Source of the DNA: an uncultured Bacilli bacterium
GTDB lineage: Bacteria; Bacillota_I; Bacilli_A; RF39; UBA660
Assembly (NCBI GenBank): GCA_910587325.1
Contig: CAJUKB010000012.1
Coordinates: 1 to 46,555, forward strand
Direction of reading: 5' to 3'
Length of the DNA stretch: 46,555 nucleotides
A program made the translations under genes and the position numbers. This document shows, piece after piece, positions 1 to 8,412 of the stretch (its first letter is position 1; every line of letters starts with the position of its first letter). The notes below the pieces were generated by a model. That model made no database searches and was not told the DNA's origin. It saw nothing but the letters and a program-made list of their open reading frames with translations.

Positions 1-46
1 GATAATTTTAACATTTTTTCTTCCTCTTTTTAATTTCGCAAGATGT

Positions 47-637
47 CTAATATATATCTTCTTTTAAGCTTTCAGGATGCCATTGTACGCCAATAAAAAA
101 TTTTTTATTTTTATCTTCTACTGCTTCTATTACTAAATCATTAGAAATGGCGACTATAGGTAAATCAGTAGTTGTAATACGTTCTATATGACGACTATTT
201 ACTAGAATTTTATTACTTTTTAAAATATCTGCTAATCTACTCCCCTCTTTTATTTTTACTTCATGAACATATCCTTCCTTTTTTTGATGTGTTTCATTTC
301 CAATGAGCTTAATATCTCCATTAAATGTTAGGGCCATTAGTTGCATTCCTAAACAGATACCTATAGTAGGTATATCATGTTCATATAAATATTTGACTAT
401 TTTATAGTCAATATCGTATTCCTCTGCTCCTCCAGGTAAAATAATGCCATCACATAGTTTTATTAATTTTATTACTCTCTCTAATTCCTCATATTCATTA
501 TTTTGAAATACAATAGGAATGCAAATGATTTCTATAGAATAGTTTCTTAAGTATCCTATTAAATCTTCTCTAACTCCTAATAAAGCACTTCCCCTCTTGC
601 TTGTATAATCTCTTAGGATTATCCCTACTCTTTTCAT
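47..637 (-). CDS. Class I glutamine amidotransferase-like hydrolase (peptidase C26 / PuuD-like)
   Basis: A 196-aa protein with a complete class I amidotransferase triad: the nucleophile elbow GICLGMQ (Cys95) and a C-terminal QWHPES (His187, Glu189). The LPGG segment near residue 68 is also typical. Family members hydrolyse gamma-glutamyl amides such as gamma-glutamyl-GABA in the cytoplasm. It is shorter than PuuD (about 250 aa) and no synthetase domain is attached, so the substrate cannot be told. The start is supported by GAGGAG 8 nt upstream. It is 15 nt downstream of the ZIP transporter gene on the same strand, so the two are probably co-transcribed. The 46 bases to its left hold nothing recognisable. 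Confidence 0.82.
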   Translation of the reverse strand: MKRVGIILRDYTSKRGSALLGVREDLIGYLRNYSIEIICIPIVFQNNEYEELERVIKLIKLCDGIILPGGAEEYDIDYKIVKYLYEHDIPTIGICLGMQLMALTFNGDIKLIGNETHQKKEGYVHEVKIKEGSRLADILKSNKILVNSRHIERITTTDLPIVAISNDLVIEAVEDKNKKFFIGVQWHPESLKEDIY

Positions 638-652
638 GATAAAGCTCCTCTC

Positions 653-1405
653 TTAAAAACAAAAATGATTAATAAGTAGCAAAACAATGCCAACAAACAT
701 TCCTAAATAAAACAATTTATATTCTTTGTATTTGCGCACTTCTGGATAGATTTCTTCTATCGAAATTGTAATCATTATTCCTGCCACCAATAAAAGTATA
801 ATACTAATAAATGTATCTGTGATAAAGTTTTTGAATAACAAGAAAGCAAGAATAGCTCCAAGTGGTTCAGCAAGTCCTGAAATAAAGGCCTTTTTAATCG
901 CTTCTTTCTTACTGCCGGTGGAATAGTAAATTGGTACAGCAATACTTATACCTTCCGGAATATTGTGAAGCATGATTGCTATTCCAAGTTTAATCCCTAA
1001 ATCCATATTTTGGTAAGCACTTAAAAAGGTGGCAATCCCTTCCGGAAAGTTATGGAGCATTAAAGCAAGCATACTTAAAATCCCAAGTTTATAAAGATTA
1101 GTGGTATTTTTCTTTTGCTTGTCTATTAAAATTGTAAAGAATTTAATTAAAATTACCCCTACAATAAAAGAAAGAATACTTGTAATAATTCCTCTACTCC
1201 AATTTTCATTTAAAAGTTGAAATAAAGATTCTGGAATGAGTTCGGTTATACTAATACCAATCATAATGGCTATAGAAAATGATAAACAAAATGTAATAAA
1301 TTTGTTTATGTTTTGATTTTTAATTTTTAAGAATATTACTAAAGCACCTAAAGTTGTCGATAGCCCTGCAATGGTAGATATTAGTAAAGGACCAATAATT
1401 TCCAT
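653..1405 (-). CDS. zupT: ZIP family metal transporter (ZupT-like)
   Basis: A 250-aa polytopic membrane protein with about eight hydrophobic segments. The two ZIP signature helices are intact: HNFPEGIATF and, one helix later, HNIPEGIS. Their His and Glu residues line the binuclear metal site for Zn2+/Fe2+/Mn2+ uptake. The His/Lys-rich loop of eukaryotic ZIPs is absent, as usual for the bacterial ZupT/GufA group. The start follows GGTGATGAT. It is the upstream partner of the amidotransferase gene; no metal-responsive operator was recognised. Confidence 0.88.
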   Translation of the reverse strand: MEIIGPLLISTIAGLSTTLGALVIFLKIKNQNINKFITFCLSFSIAIMIGISITELIPESLFQLLNENWSRGIITSILSFIVGVILIKFFTILIDKQKKNTTNLYKLGILSMLALMLHNFPEGIATFLSAYQNMDLGIKLGIAIMLHNIPEGISIAVPIYYSTGSKKEAIKKAFISGLAEPLGAILAFLLFKNFITDTFISIILLLVAGIMITISIEEIYPEVRKYKEYKLFYLGMFVGIVLLLINHFCF

Positions 1406-1475
1406 ATCATCACCACTAAAATTTATGAATTAAGTATTCTAAAAAGTACATAATACTAATGGGAGGTAAAGAATT

Positions 1476-1622
1476 ATGGAAAGAAATAATAATAGTAATT
1501 CTCGTAATAGTAGAAATTCTAAAACTAATTCTAGAAATAACAAACAAAATAACCAAAAACAAAACGAAAAAAATTCTAGAACAAATAGTAGAAATTCTAG
1601 TAGAAACGAACAAAATCGTTAA
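1476..1622 (+). CDS. Small Asn/Ser/Arg-rich protein (48 aa)
   Basis: An ORF of 48 codons starting at an ATG placed 8 nt after a strong GGAGGT site. The product is almost entirely Asn, Ser, Arg, Lys and Gln, with repeated N-S-R units (RNSRNS, TNSRNSSRN). It has no hydrophobic residues apart from Met1, so it should be disordered and strongly basic. A terminator follows at 1677-1705. Composition is reminiscent of small basic spore or nucleoid proteins, but there is no real homology evidence. A longer reading frame from 1459 in another phase lacks the ribosome site position and is taken as a shadow. Confidence 0.6.
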   Translation: MERNNNSNSRNSRNSKTNSRNNKQNNQKQNEKNSRTNSRNSSRNEQNR

Positions 1623-1676
1623 TTTTGATTTAGCGATTTGTTAAACTTCTAATTCTGTACGATTATAGTGCAGATA

Positions 1677-1705
1677 AGTCTAGTGGAAATACTAGGCTTT
1701 TTTAT
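1677..1705. terminator. Intrinsic terminator between the 48-aa gene and xerD
   Basis: An 8-bp stem AGTCTAGT / ACTAGGCT (one G-U pair) with loop GGAAAT is followed by a T-rich run TTTTTATTTATTTTTTT. It ends transcription of the plus-strand small gene; the hairpin itself could also slow transcripts leaving xerD, but the flank on that side is not U-rich in the needed sense. Confidence 0.7.
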
Positions 1706-2584
1706 TTATTTTTTTGCATGAGGATGTTTTTCATAATCATTTTTTATTTTTTCATTTACAACATGGGTATAAATTTCCGTAGTTGAAATATCACTATGTC
1801 CTAAAAGTTCTTGGATAATACGTAAATCTGCTCCATGACTAAGCATATGTGTGGCATAGGAATGCCTCAATGTATGAGGACTTATTTCTTTCTCTATCCC
1901 CTGCTCTTTGGCAATTTGTTTTAGATTTTTAAAAAAACCTTGTCGTGTTATCGGATTTCCAAAATTATTGATAAAAACGTATTCGCTTGTTTTATTTTTT
2001 AATAAAGTATTACGATATTCTTCTATATAAATACGTAAATATTTCTCACAAATAGTACTAATAGGACTGATACGTTCTTTACTTCCCTTACCTAATACGC
2101 GAATTAAATCTTCCTCTAAATGAATGTTATTTAATTTTAAATTTACAAGTTCACTTACTCGAATACCAGTGGCATATAAAAGTTCTAACATGGCTTTATT
2201 GCGATAGTCAAAAGGGGTATTTAATGGAAAAGACAAGAGTTTTTCTATTTCTTCTTCTGTTAGGTAATGAGGAAGAGATTTAGTGATTTTTGGCATTTTA
2301 ATCGTTTCACAAGGATTTGTATCTATTAAATCTTCATAAACTAGAAATTGATAGAAATTACGTAAAACAGTTAGGTAATGTGCTCTACTCTTTTCAGACA
2401 TTTTATCATTAAATTTTAAATAAGCTTCGATGTCGTTTCTTTTTACATCTTTAATACTCTTTCCTTGAATAAAGATTTCAAAACGATTTAAGTTATCTTG
2501 ATAAGAAAGAATGGTATTTTTAGATAATTTTCTTTCAAATTGCAAATAATCTAAATATTTATTGTAATACTCTTCATTAGTCAT
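1706..2584 (-). CDS. xerD: Site-specific tyrosine recombinase XerD
   Basis: A 292-aa tyrosine recombinase with an N-terminal SAM-like core-binding domain (about 1-90) and a C-terminal catalytic domain. Catalytic residues are all present: Arg142 (ATGIRVSEL), Lys166 (GKGSKER), His237 and Arg240 (HTLRHSYATH), His263 (LGHSDIS) and Tyr272 (EIYTHV). Length and the HPHA ending fit XerD rather than XerC. With XerC it would resolve chromosome dimers at dif. No phage genes adjoin it, which argues for the housekeeping enzyme. Confidence 0.92.
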   Translation of the reverse strand: MTNEEYYNKYLDYLQFERKLSKNTILSYQDNLNRFEIFIQGKSIKDVKRNDIEAYLKFNDKMSEKSRAHYLTVLRNFYQFLVYEDLIDTNPCETIKMPKITKSLPHYLTEEEIEKLLSFPLNTPFDYRNKAMLELLYATGIRVSELVNLKLNNIHLEEDLIRVLGKGSKERISPISTICEKYLRIYIEEYRNTLLKNKTSEYVFINNFGNPITRQGFFKNLKQIAKEQGIEKEISPHTLRHSYATHMLSHGADLRIIQELLGHSDISTTEIYTHVVNEKIKNDYEKHPHAKK

Positions 2585-2632
2585 GCCTATTCACTCTATT
2601 TCTATTTTAAGTATAAAGAGTTTTTGTGAATG

Positions 2633-2669
2633 TGTCAAATTTGACAAATTAAGATATTTTTTCTATAAT
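2633..2669 (+). promoter_or_regulatory. Consensus sigma-A promoter with a palindromic operator over the -35 box
   Basis: TTGACA (2641-2646), a 17-nt spacer and TATAAT (2664-2669) form a perfect consensus promoter for the gene at 2697. The 14-bp perfect palindrome TGTCAAATTTGACA (2633-2646) ends with the -35 box, a typical place for a repressor site. Confidence 0.75.
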
Positions 2670-2696
2670 ATGCTACAAATTTAAGGGGTGTTTTTG

Positions 2697-3515
2697 ATGT
2701 TAGAGATATTTAAACTAATTTATGAATACTCTAAAAGCGGTAAATTAGTAGATAAAGAATTTATTGAAAATTTTATTCGTATGGAAGTTCATTTTAAAAA
2801 TTTAAAAGAATTTGTTCAAGAGGTTAAATTTGAACCATCTCCACAGATTGAAGGTGAGTTAATAACTGCCTCTTCTAGTAGGAGAACAATAACTATTTAT
2901 TTAAATAATATAGAAAAATTGATAGAAACATATCATATATATTTAGATTTATTCTCTTGCGGAGAAAGGTTATTTTTTCCTAATTACCTTGTAAGTGAAA
3001 TGCTTTCACATGAAATTGAACACAGACATAATGTTAATAGAAAAATGTTCGGAACAAATATAGATGCAGATCTTTTAAGATTATCAGATGAAGCTAATAG
3101 AGCCCAATATTATGCTTTCTATGATTTAGATTTTGATGAAAGGTATGCAAATATTCGCGCTAATATGAAAATTTTATCTCTTTTATCATACATAGCTCCT
3201 TATGTTCCTAATTTAATGGACTTTTTTAAATCCGAATTATTAGAATACCTTATTTCAAGCTATAAGAAAGAAAATGATATTATAATTGCTCCTACTTTAG
3301 AATATTTTCATTTAATTGAAGCAGACAAGTTTCTTCCTAATTATGCATGGTATAACAAAGAAGATTTTGACACTATTAGTTTACGATATAGAGAAAATTT
3401 TTCTTTAGCAGATAGACTGTTATATGGTTTTCCTATAACAAATGAAGAATATGAAATGAAGATGGATGAACTAAGACTTTCTAGAAAATGGAAAATAGAC
3501 AAAAATGAATCTTAA
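2697..3515 (+). CDS. HEXXH-motif protein of unknown family
   Basis: A 272-aa soluble protein, start chosen at the ATG 8 nt after AAGGGG; an in-frame GTG at 2688 lies inside that ribosome site. It contains HEIEH (His105, Glu106, His109), the zinc-binding signature of many metallopeptidases, in a helical context after SEML. A downstream Glu candidate is in the segment SDEANR, about 20 residues later. No signal peptide or membrane segment. Three blocks (ERYANI, APTLEY, LLYGFPITNEEY) also occur in the gene at 8413-9336, so the two appear to be diverged relatives. It has its own strong promoter and terminator. Function is unknown; peptidase activity is an inference from the motif alone. Confidence 0.7.
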   Translation: MLEIFKLIYEYSKSGKLVDKEFIENFIRMEVHFKNLKEFVQEVKFEPSPQIEGELITASSSRRTITIYLNNIEKLIETYHIYLDLFSCGERLFFPNYLVSEMLSHEIEHRHNVNRKMFGTNIDADLLRLSDEANRAQYYAFYDLDFDERYANIRANMKILSLLSYIAPYVPNLMDFFKSELLEYLISSYKKENDIIIAPTLEYFHLIEADKFLPNYAWYNKEDFDTISLRYRENFSLADRLLYGFPITNEEYEMKMDELRLSRKWKIDKNES

Positions 3516-3524
3516 TTACTTTTT

Positions 3525-3550
3525 AAGGCTACTTTTTTGCCTTATTTTTT
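3525..3550 (+). terminator. Intrinsic terminator after the HEXXH gene
   Basis: Stem AAGGC / GCCTT around loop TACTTTTTT, followed by ATTTTTT, 9 nt after the stop codon. The 3' arm is shared with the presumed -35 box (TTGCCT, 3537) of the rarA promoter, whose TATAAT lies at 3561-3566. Confidence 0.65.
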
Positions 3551-3581
3551 AATGCTATGATATAATTATTTTGGTGATTGC

Positions 3582-4787
3582 ATGGAACTTTTATCAAATA
3601 TTTTAAGACCCAAAAAACTTAGTGATGTTATTGGGCAAACCCATTTAATTGGTGATGGTAAAATTTTATCCAATATGGTTCGTAATAAGAAAATATTTTC
3701 TTTTATTTTATATGGAAAACCTGGTATTGGAAAGACTTCGATTGCCTATGCGATTGTGAGTGAACTTGGTGTTCAACATCGTTTTTTAAACGCTACGATT
3801 AACAATAAAAAAGATTTTGATATTGTGATAGAAGAAGCAAAAATGAATGGCGAAATGATTTTAATTGTAGATGAAATTCATCGTATGAATAAAGATAAAC
3901 AAGATATTCTTCTTCCTTATATTGAAAGCGGTTTGATTATTTTAATTGGTCTTACTACATCAAACCCTTATCACAAGATTAATCCTGCTATAAGAAGCCG
4001 TGTACAAATTTTTGAACTTCATGAACTTACAACTGAAGATATTGTTTTGGGTTTAAAACATGGTTGCGAAAAGTTAGAAGGTATAAAGATTGATGAGGAG
4101 ACGCTATCCTATATTGCGAATCTTTCTTCAGGGGATTTTAGAAGTGCTCTTAATTTGTTAGAGGTTAGTTACTCTTCTACGAATGAGGACAAAAAAGTAG
4201 ATATGGAACTTGTAAAATCAATTAATAGCAAACCCGTATTCTTTCATGATAAGAATGAAGATGGGCATTATGATGTTTTAAGCGCTTTTCAAAAGTCGAT
4301 TCGTGGAAGTGATGTCGATGCTTCCCTACACTATTTAGCACGTTTAATAGAAGCAGGAGACTTGGATAGTATTTATAGAAGAATGAGTGTGATTGCTTAT
4401 GAAGATATTGGACTTGCTAATCCTGGTATTGGTCCTAAAGTTATGGCTGCCATTCATGCATCAGAATTAGTTGGGTTACCTGAGGCTAGAATCCCTCTTG
4501 GTGTAATTGTTACAGAGATGGCTTTATCTCCTAAGAGTAATAGTGCTTATCTTGCCATAAATGCCGCTATAAACGATATTCATGCTGGAAATACAGGGAA
4601 TGTGCCAAATCACATTAAAACTAGTAGTACAACCTATAAATATCCGCATGATTATAAAAATGATTGGGTAGAACAAGAATATTTGCCTACTAACTTAAAA
4701 GGTAAAAAATATTACCAAAATAAGAAAAATAAGGTTGAAGATAACATGAACAAATTGTATAATGAAATGAAAGGTGGGAATGAATAA
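3582..4787 (+). CDS. rarA: Replication-associated recombination AAA+ ATPase RarA
   Basis: A 401-aa AAA+ protein of the RarA/MgsA/WRNIP1 family. Walker A is GKPGIGKT (45-52), unusual in having Lys where most have Pro. Walker B is VDEIHR, and sensor 1 is in GLTTSNPYHKINPA. The C-terminal half has the family's tetramerisation block around EDIGLANP and the PNHIK-type ending region. RarA acts at stalled replication forks. A promoter with TATAAT at 3561 precedes it. Its TAA overlaps the gpsA start by one base (TAATG), so the two are translationally coupled. In Bacillus the neighbour of rarA is tcdA, which here lies just beyond gpsA. Confidence 0.93.
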   Translation: MELLSNILRPKKLSDVIGQTHLIGDGKILSNMVRNKKIFSFILYGKPGIGKTSIAYAIVSELGVQHRFLNATINNKKDFDIVIEEAKMNGEMILIVDEIHRMNKDKQDILLPYIESGLIILIGLTTSNPYHKINPAIRSRVQIFELHELTTEDIVLGLKHGCEKLEGIKIDEETLSYIANLSSGDFRSALNLLEVSYSSTNEDKKVDMELVKSINSKPVFFHDKNEDGHYDVLSAFQKSIRGSDVDASLHYLARLIEAGDLDSIYRRMSVIAYEDIGLANPGIGPKVMAAIHASELVGLPEARIPLGVIVTEMALSPKSNSAYLAINAAINDIHAGNTGNVPNHIKTSSTTYKYPHDYKNDWVEQEYLPTNLKGKKYYQNKKNKVEDNMNKLYNEMKGGNE

Positions 4788-5785
4788 TGAAAATTGGAAT
4801 TATTGGAACAGGTGTGTTTAGTGCTTCTATTGCCAATATGTTAGCACAAAATACCGAAAATAAAATTATTATGTGGAGTGAAAATAAGCAACTTGTAACT
4901 GACTACAAAAAAACAAACAAATTAGAGTCAATATGTAAAGATAAGGTATTTCCTAGTAATATAACCCTTACTCCTAATTATGACACAGCTTTAAAAGATG
5001 TAGATGTTGTATTTTTAATGACTTCTATTCAATTTGTAGAAAGTGCTTGTACTTCTATAAAAGATAAAATTGATAAAAATGTCCTTGTTTGTATTGGTAC
5101 AAAAGGAATTACTATGATGGGAGAAAAAAGAAAATTTGCTTACCAAATTGCAAAAAGTATTTTAAAAAATCCACTTGCTGTTTTAAGTGGTCCAACATTT
5201 GCAGAAGATGTTTTGTCTTTAGACCCAGTTGCTTTTAGCATTGCATGTAGAGGAAAGAAAAATAAAGCTACTCTATTAAAGACATTTGAAAATCCAAATG
5301 TAAAAGTAGTATTTACAAGTGATTATATAGGTGTTTCTTTAGCTTCAAGTGTTAAAAATATCTATGCGATTGGAGCAGGAATACTTGCAGGACTTGGATA
5401 CAAAGAAAGCACTCTTGCGTATTACTTAACAGCTGTTTATAAAGAATTAGAAACCATTTTATATATGTATGAATCTTCTTTAACTACCCTACATAGTTTA
5501 GCAGGGTTTGGAGATTTAGTAGTGACTTGCTCTTCTAGTAAAAGTAGAAATTATCATTTAGGTTTATTATTAGGTAAAAAGAAAAGTAAAAAAGAAATGG
5601 ATACTTTTAAAGAAAATAATACGATTGAAGGATTAAGTTCTTTAGAACATTGCTTATATCTATTTAATAAAAAACATATAAAAACACCGATAATGTCGGC
5701 GATTTCGAAAATTGTAAATGAGGATGAACATCCTGCTACATTATTAAATACAATTAAAGAAGTAAAATTAAACTCTATTTATTAA
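4787..5785 (+). CDS. gpsA: NAD(P)+-dependent glycerol-3-phosphate dehydrogenase
   Basis: A 332-aa enzyme reducing dihydroxyacetone phosphate to sn-glycerol-3-phosphate for phospholipid synthesis. The N-terminal Rossmann motif is GIIGTGVFSASIA. Later blocks are typical of GpsA: LSGPTFAEDV, the catalytic lysine in SSVKNIYAIGAG, GFGDLVVTCSS, and SRNYHLG for substrate binding. The second half carries the expected NTIEG segment. Length matches the family. The last 18 bases overlap the convergent tcdA gene, an arrangement with no room for a terminator between them. Confidence 0.94.
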   Translation: MKIGIIGTGVFSASIANMLAQNTENKIIMWSENKQLVTDYKKTNKLESICKDKVFPSNITLTPNYDTALKDVDVVFLMTSIQFVESACTSIKDKIDKNVLVCIGTKGITMMGEKRKFAYQIAKSILKNPLAVLSGPTFAEDVLSLDPVAFSIACRGKKNKATLLKTFENPNVKVVFTSDYIGVSLASSVKNIYAIGAGILAGLGYKESTLAYYLTAVYKELETILYMYESSLTTLHSLAGFGDLVVTCSSSKSRNYHLGLLLGKKKSKKEMDTFKENNTIEGLSSLEHCLYLFNKKHIKTPIMSAISKIVNEDEHPATLLNTIKEVKLNSIY

Positions 5786-6448
5786 ATCATTTAGAATAAA
5801 ATACACAAGTTGTAATCCGGCAGCGGCAGGGACTAAAACAATAGAACCTACTGCTTTTTCTTTGCTCTTTTTAGGAATTTCACTACTCCATACGACAGGA
5901 ACTTTTAAAGAAACGTTATTCTTTCTTAAAATAGTACGCATAGCAGAAGCTAGTGGGTCATTATTTGTTTTATCAAGTCTTGTGATAGTAACTTTGCTTG
6001 GGTCTAAACGGTTCCCGGTCCCCATACAAGAAATAATTCTCGTATTTGTTTCTAATGCTTTTCTTATTAATAAATATTTAGTAGTAATTGTATCACATGC
6101 ATCGATAATATAATCGTATTTTTCTTGAAAGATAGCATTCATATTTTCTTCCTGTAAAAATAAATTATAGGTTATTATGTTGGCATTTGGATTAATATTT
6201 AATGCTCTTTCCTTAGCTACTTCTACTTTCTTTTTACCTAGATTTTCTTGAGTACTTATTATTTGGCGATTTAAGTTACTCTCTTCAATCGCATCTGCGT
6301 CTACAAGTGTGATATTTAGAAATCCTAAACGTACTAAACTTTCTAAAGCAAATCCTCCTACTCCCCCTACTCCTACCAAAAGAATTCTTTGTTTTTTTAT
6401 ATTTTCTAAAAGTTGTTCATCTATTATTTTTAACGTTCTATCAAACAT
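5768..6448 (-). CDS. tcdA: tRNA threonylcarbamoyladenosine dehydratase (TcdA, ThiF/E1 superfamily)
   Basis: A 226-aa E1-like adenylating enzyme that cyclises t6A37 of tRNA to ct6A. Evidence: the ATP-binding glycine motif VGVGGVGGFALE, VDADAIEESNLNRQ with its conserved Asp and Asn-Arg, and DACDTITTK. The C-terminal KAVGSIVLVPAAAG block is characteristic of TcdA (YrvM in Bacillus). The start is placed at the ATG 6 nt after AAGGAAGTG; a GTG three codons earlier lies in that site. It is directly downstream of the 6S RNA gene on the same strand, as in Bacillus. Confidence 0.88.
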   Translation of the reverse strand: MFDRTLKIIDEQLLENIKKQRILLVGVGGVGGFALESLVRLGFLNITLVDADAIEESNLNRQIISTQENLGKKKVEVAKERALNINPNANIITYNLFLQEENMNAIFQEKYDYIIDACDTITTKYLLIRKALETNTRIISCMGTGNRLDPSKVTITRLDKTNNDPLASAMRTILRKNNVSLKVPVVWSSEIPKKSKEKAVGSIVLVPAAAGLQLVYFILNDLINRV

Positions 6449-6474
6449 AGGCTGCACTTCCTTTTTTTAAACAA

Positions 6475-6654
6475 ATAAAAACCCAAAGGAAAGTTTGTTT
6501 GGATAAAAGCCCGCTCTCGCGAGGTGGGCATCACATGAAATGTTTTAGGATCCTAACAACACTTAATGGGTTAGTTTTCTACACCACACTTCAATTAGAT
6601 TCCCAAGAATATCCAATAGTCGGTTTTATGTGAAACAAACTATATCCTCTAGGT
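6475..6654 (-). ncRNA. ssrS: 6S RNA
   Basis: About 180 nt that fold as a closed rod. On the minus strand the 5' arm CCTAGAGG pairs with the 3' arm CCTTTGGG, then AGTTTGTTT pairs with AAACAAACT and CACAT with ATGTG. A side hairpin in the 3' half (GCCC...GGGC closing CTC-GCGA-GAG) and an interrupted apical arm complete the 6S shape, and a T-rich stretch ends it. A good promoter sits immediately upstream. Position between tcdA and other chromosomal genes matches, as recalled, the 6S-1 (bsrA) location in Bacillus. 6S RNA sequesters sigma-A RNA polymerase. The identification rests on fold, size and context; the sequence itself is poorly conserved in general. Confidence 0.75.
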
Positions 6655-6660
6655 AACTTC

Positions 6661-6689
6661 ATTGTAACATAGTATTTTTAGAATAGCAA
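6661..6689 (-). promoter_or_regulatory. Promoter of the 6S RNA gene
   Basis: Minus strand: TTGCTA (6689-6684), 17-nt spacer, TACAAT (6666-6661). The predicted start, about 7 nt downstream, falls at the first base of the closing stem of the RNA. Confidence 0.65.
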
Positions 6690-6711
6690 ATAAATTTATG
6701 TTATTCTACTA

Positions 6712-8331
6712 TTAGTTATAATGACAATCTTTATTGCCTTCTATTTTATGTACTTTTTTTAAAATTTCTTTATCTTCTTGTAATGATTTTGGCAATTCTT
6801 CATATTGTTCTAAAAATCTTTTTTTAGCAATTTCTAAATCATTTTTAAGCGAATTTAAACTATTTTTTTCTTCTAATAATAATCTTTTCTCATCTTTTAA
6901 TACTTTTTTTGCCTCTAATAAATCTTCTTTTGTGTCTGTTTTATTTGCACGATAAATGGAAACAATTATGTGATCAATATATCCAATCCCTATAATACTA
7001 GCAATAAGTGTTAACATTTTAGCTAATTTATTTTCGACATATTTAAAGTCAGTTCTATCTTGGTAGGTTTGTGTTATGATATATTTATTTTCTTTATAAT
7101 TTTCCATAGGATTTTCTTCATTTTTTTCAGTGCTAATACTTGTGCTATCAGTATTAATATATTCTTTAAAACCTGCATTTAAATAATCTTCGACATTTTC
7201 ACTATAGGGTATATTATTTGTTAAGACATATTTATATACATTTCTTCTATATTCATCTCTAAAGTATCCTGGGGCTTCCCATGGCGAATATTCAATAATT
7301 TCTAGTTTATTTGCTTGCTCTTTATCATAAGAGACTTTTTCGTCTAAGACATCAGGATTACTTGTATCATAAACGGTGTAAGTAGTTTTATAACGTTTAG
7401 TATCGGGGATTTTGCCAACTAAATTATAGGCAACTATTGATGCACCTAGTACTCCTAAAATATTTAAAGCAAATAAAGCCTTTTGACTTGTTCTTTTTCG
7501 CCATATCGCATTTTTGATTTTTTTGCTATCTTTAATTTCTTTGATTTTAAAACTTATATTTTTTTCACTATTTTCTTTTTGTATTTTTAAATTTTCATAA
7601 TTAGAATAAGTATCATTAATACTTTTTTCTAATTCTTTTAAAAATTTTTTTGAATTATTTTCAGTATTATTATTTGTTAGAAAAGAAATTAAATTATTAT
7701 CCAAATAATAGATATCATCAAATCCATTTTTGTTAATATTTCCTAATTTTTCTTCTAGTTCTTTTAGTTCTTTTTCAGATAAATCTTGGATATCTTCTTT
7801 AACCATCTTAGCAATTGGTGATATACAGGCAATATTTTCTTTTAAAAAGTTTAGAACTTCGCTTGTTTTCTTAAATAGTAATTCATACTTCACTACTTTA
7901 TAGGCGAATTTATAAATTTTGTTTAGTATTTCATTATAATTTTCAATGGTTTCTGTTGTTTGCAATATTCTTCTTAACAAAGTTATGGTGCTATTTTTTA
8001 TTCTTTCAATATTCTCTATAGTTATATCTATATCTTTTAATTCGTTATATGTATTTATAATTGTATAGAATTCTTCATATTTTCTTATGATAATATTGTT
8101 AATTTTATCTAAACTTTTAGTAGCTTCGTAATAAATTTTCTTAATCAAATCATTACAAAACACACTATTTAAATTATCTTCATAGCATTTTTTGATTTTT
8201 TTCTCTGTATCTTCTTTAATTTTTGCTACTTGTTTTTCTAGTTCTTTTGTTTCAATATTTATATCTTTTAATTCATCTAAATTGTCTTCTACTTCAACTA
8301 ATTTGGCTTCATATAAAGCATTTTCGTTCAT
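6712..8331 (-). CDS. Coiled-coil membrane protein, two transmembrane segments, unknown function
   Basis: A 539-aa protein I do not recognise. Residues 1-280 are charged, heptad-like helix with many Glu/Lys/Leu. Two hydrophobic spans (about 286-306 and 437-460) enclose a 130-residue loop rich in Tyr, Thr and Asn that should lie outside the cell. Residues 465-525 form another Glu/Lys/Leu coiled coil. Both long helical parts would be cytoplasmic. The start follows AAGGGGGAA. It has its own promoter (8356-8384) and follows, on the same strand, the motif-less HEXXH relative and the HerA-type ATPase. A scaffold or tether role at the membrane is conceivable but not shown. Confidence 0.75.
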   Translation of the reverse strand: MNENALYEAKLVEVEDNLDELKDINIETKELEKQVAKIKEDTEKKIKKCYEDNLNSVFCNDLIKKIYYEATKSLDKINNIIIRKYEEFYTIINTYNELKDIDITIENIERIKNSTITLLRRILQTTETIENYNEILNKIYKFAYKVVKYELLFKKTSEVLNFLKENIACISPIAKMVKEDIQDLSEKELKELEEKLGNINKNGFDDIYYLDNNLISFLTNNNTENNSKKFLKELEKSINDTYSNYENLKIQKENSEKNISFKIKEIKDSKKIKNAIWRKRTSQKALFALNILGVLGASIVAYNLVGKIPDTKRYKTTYTVYDTSNPDVLDEKVSYDKEQANKLEIIEYSPWEAPGYFRDEYRRNVYKYVLTNNIPYSENVEDYLNAGFKEYINTDSTSISTEKNEENPMENYKENKYIITQTYQDRTDFKYVENKLAKMLTLIASIIGIGYIDHIIVSIYRANKTDTKEDLLEAKKVLKDEKRLLLEEKNSLNSLKNDLEIAKKRFLEQYEELPKSLQEDKEILKKVHKIEGNKDCHYN

Positions 8332-8355
8332 AGTTAATTCCCCCTTGGCTTTATT

Positions 8356-8396
8356 ATTTTACAATATTATAAAAACAAAATCAACTTATTGTTGAT
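8356..8396 (-). promoter_or_regulatory. Terminator of the upstream gene overlapping the promoter of the 539-aa gene
   Basis: Minus strand: stem ATCAAC / GTTGAT followed by TTTGTTTTT ends the gene at 8413-9336. The same bases contain TTGATT (8384-8379), a 17-nt spacer and TAAAAT (8361-8356), a plausible promoter for the next gene. Confidence 0.55.
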
Positions 8397-8412
8397 ATTC
8401 ATTTCGTTGGTT

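Noticed and set aside
1459..1644. A longer plus-strand frame over the 48-aa Asn/Ser/Arg gene, and a minus-strand frame over the same bases
   Set aside because: The ribosome site GGAGGT fits the ATG at 1476 in a different phase; the other frames give hydrophobic nonsense from AT-rich repeats.
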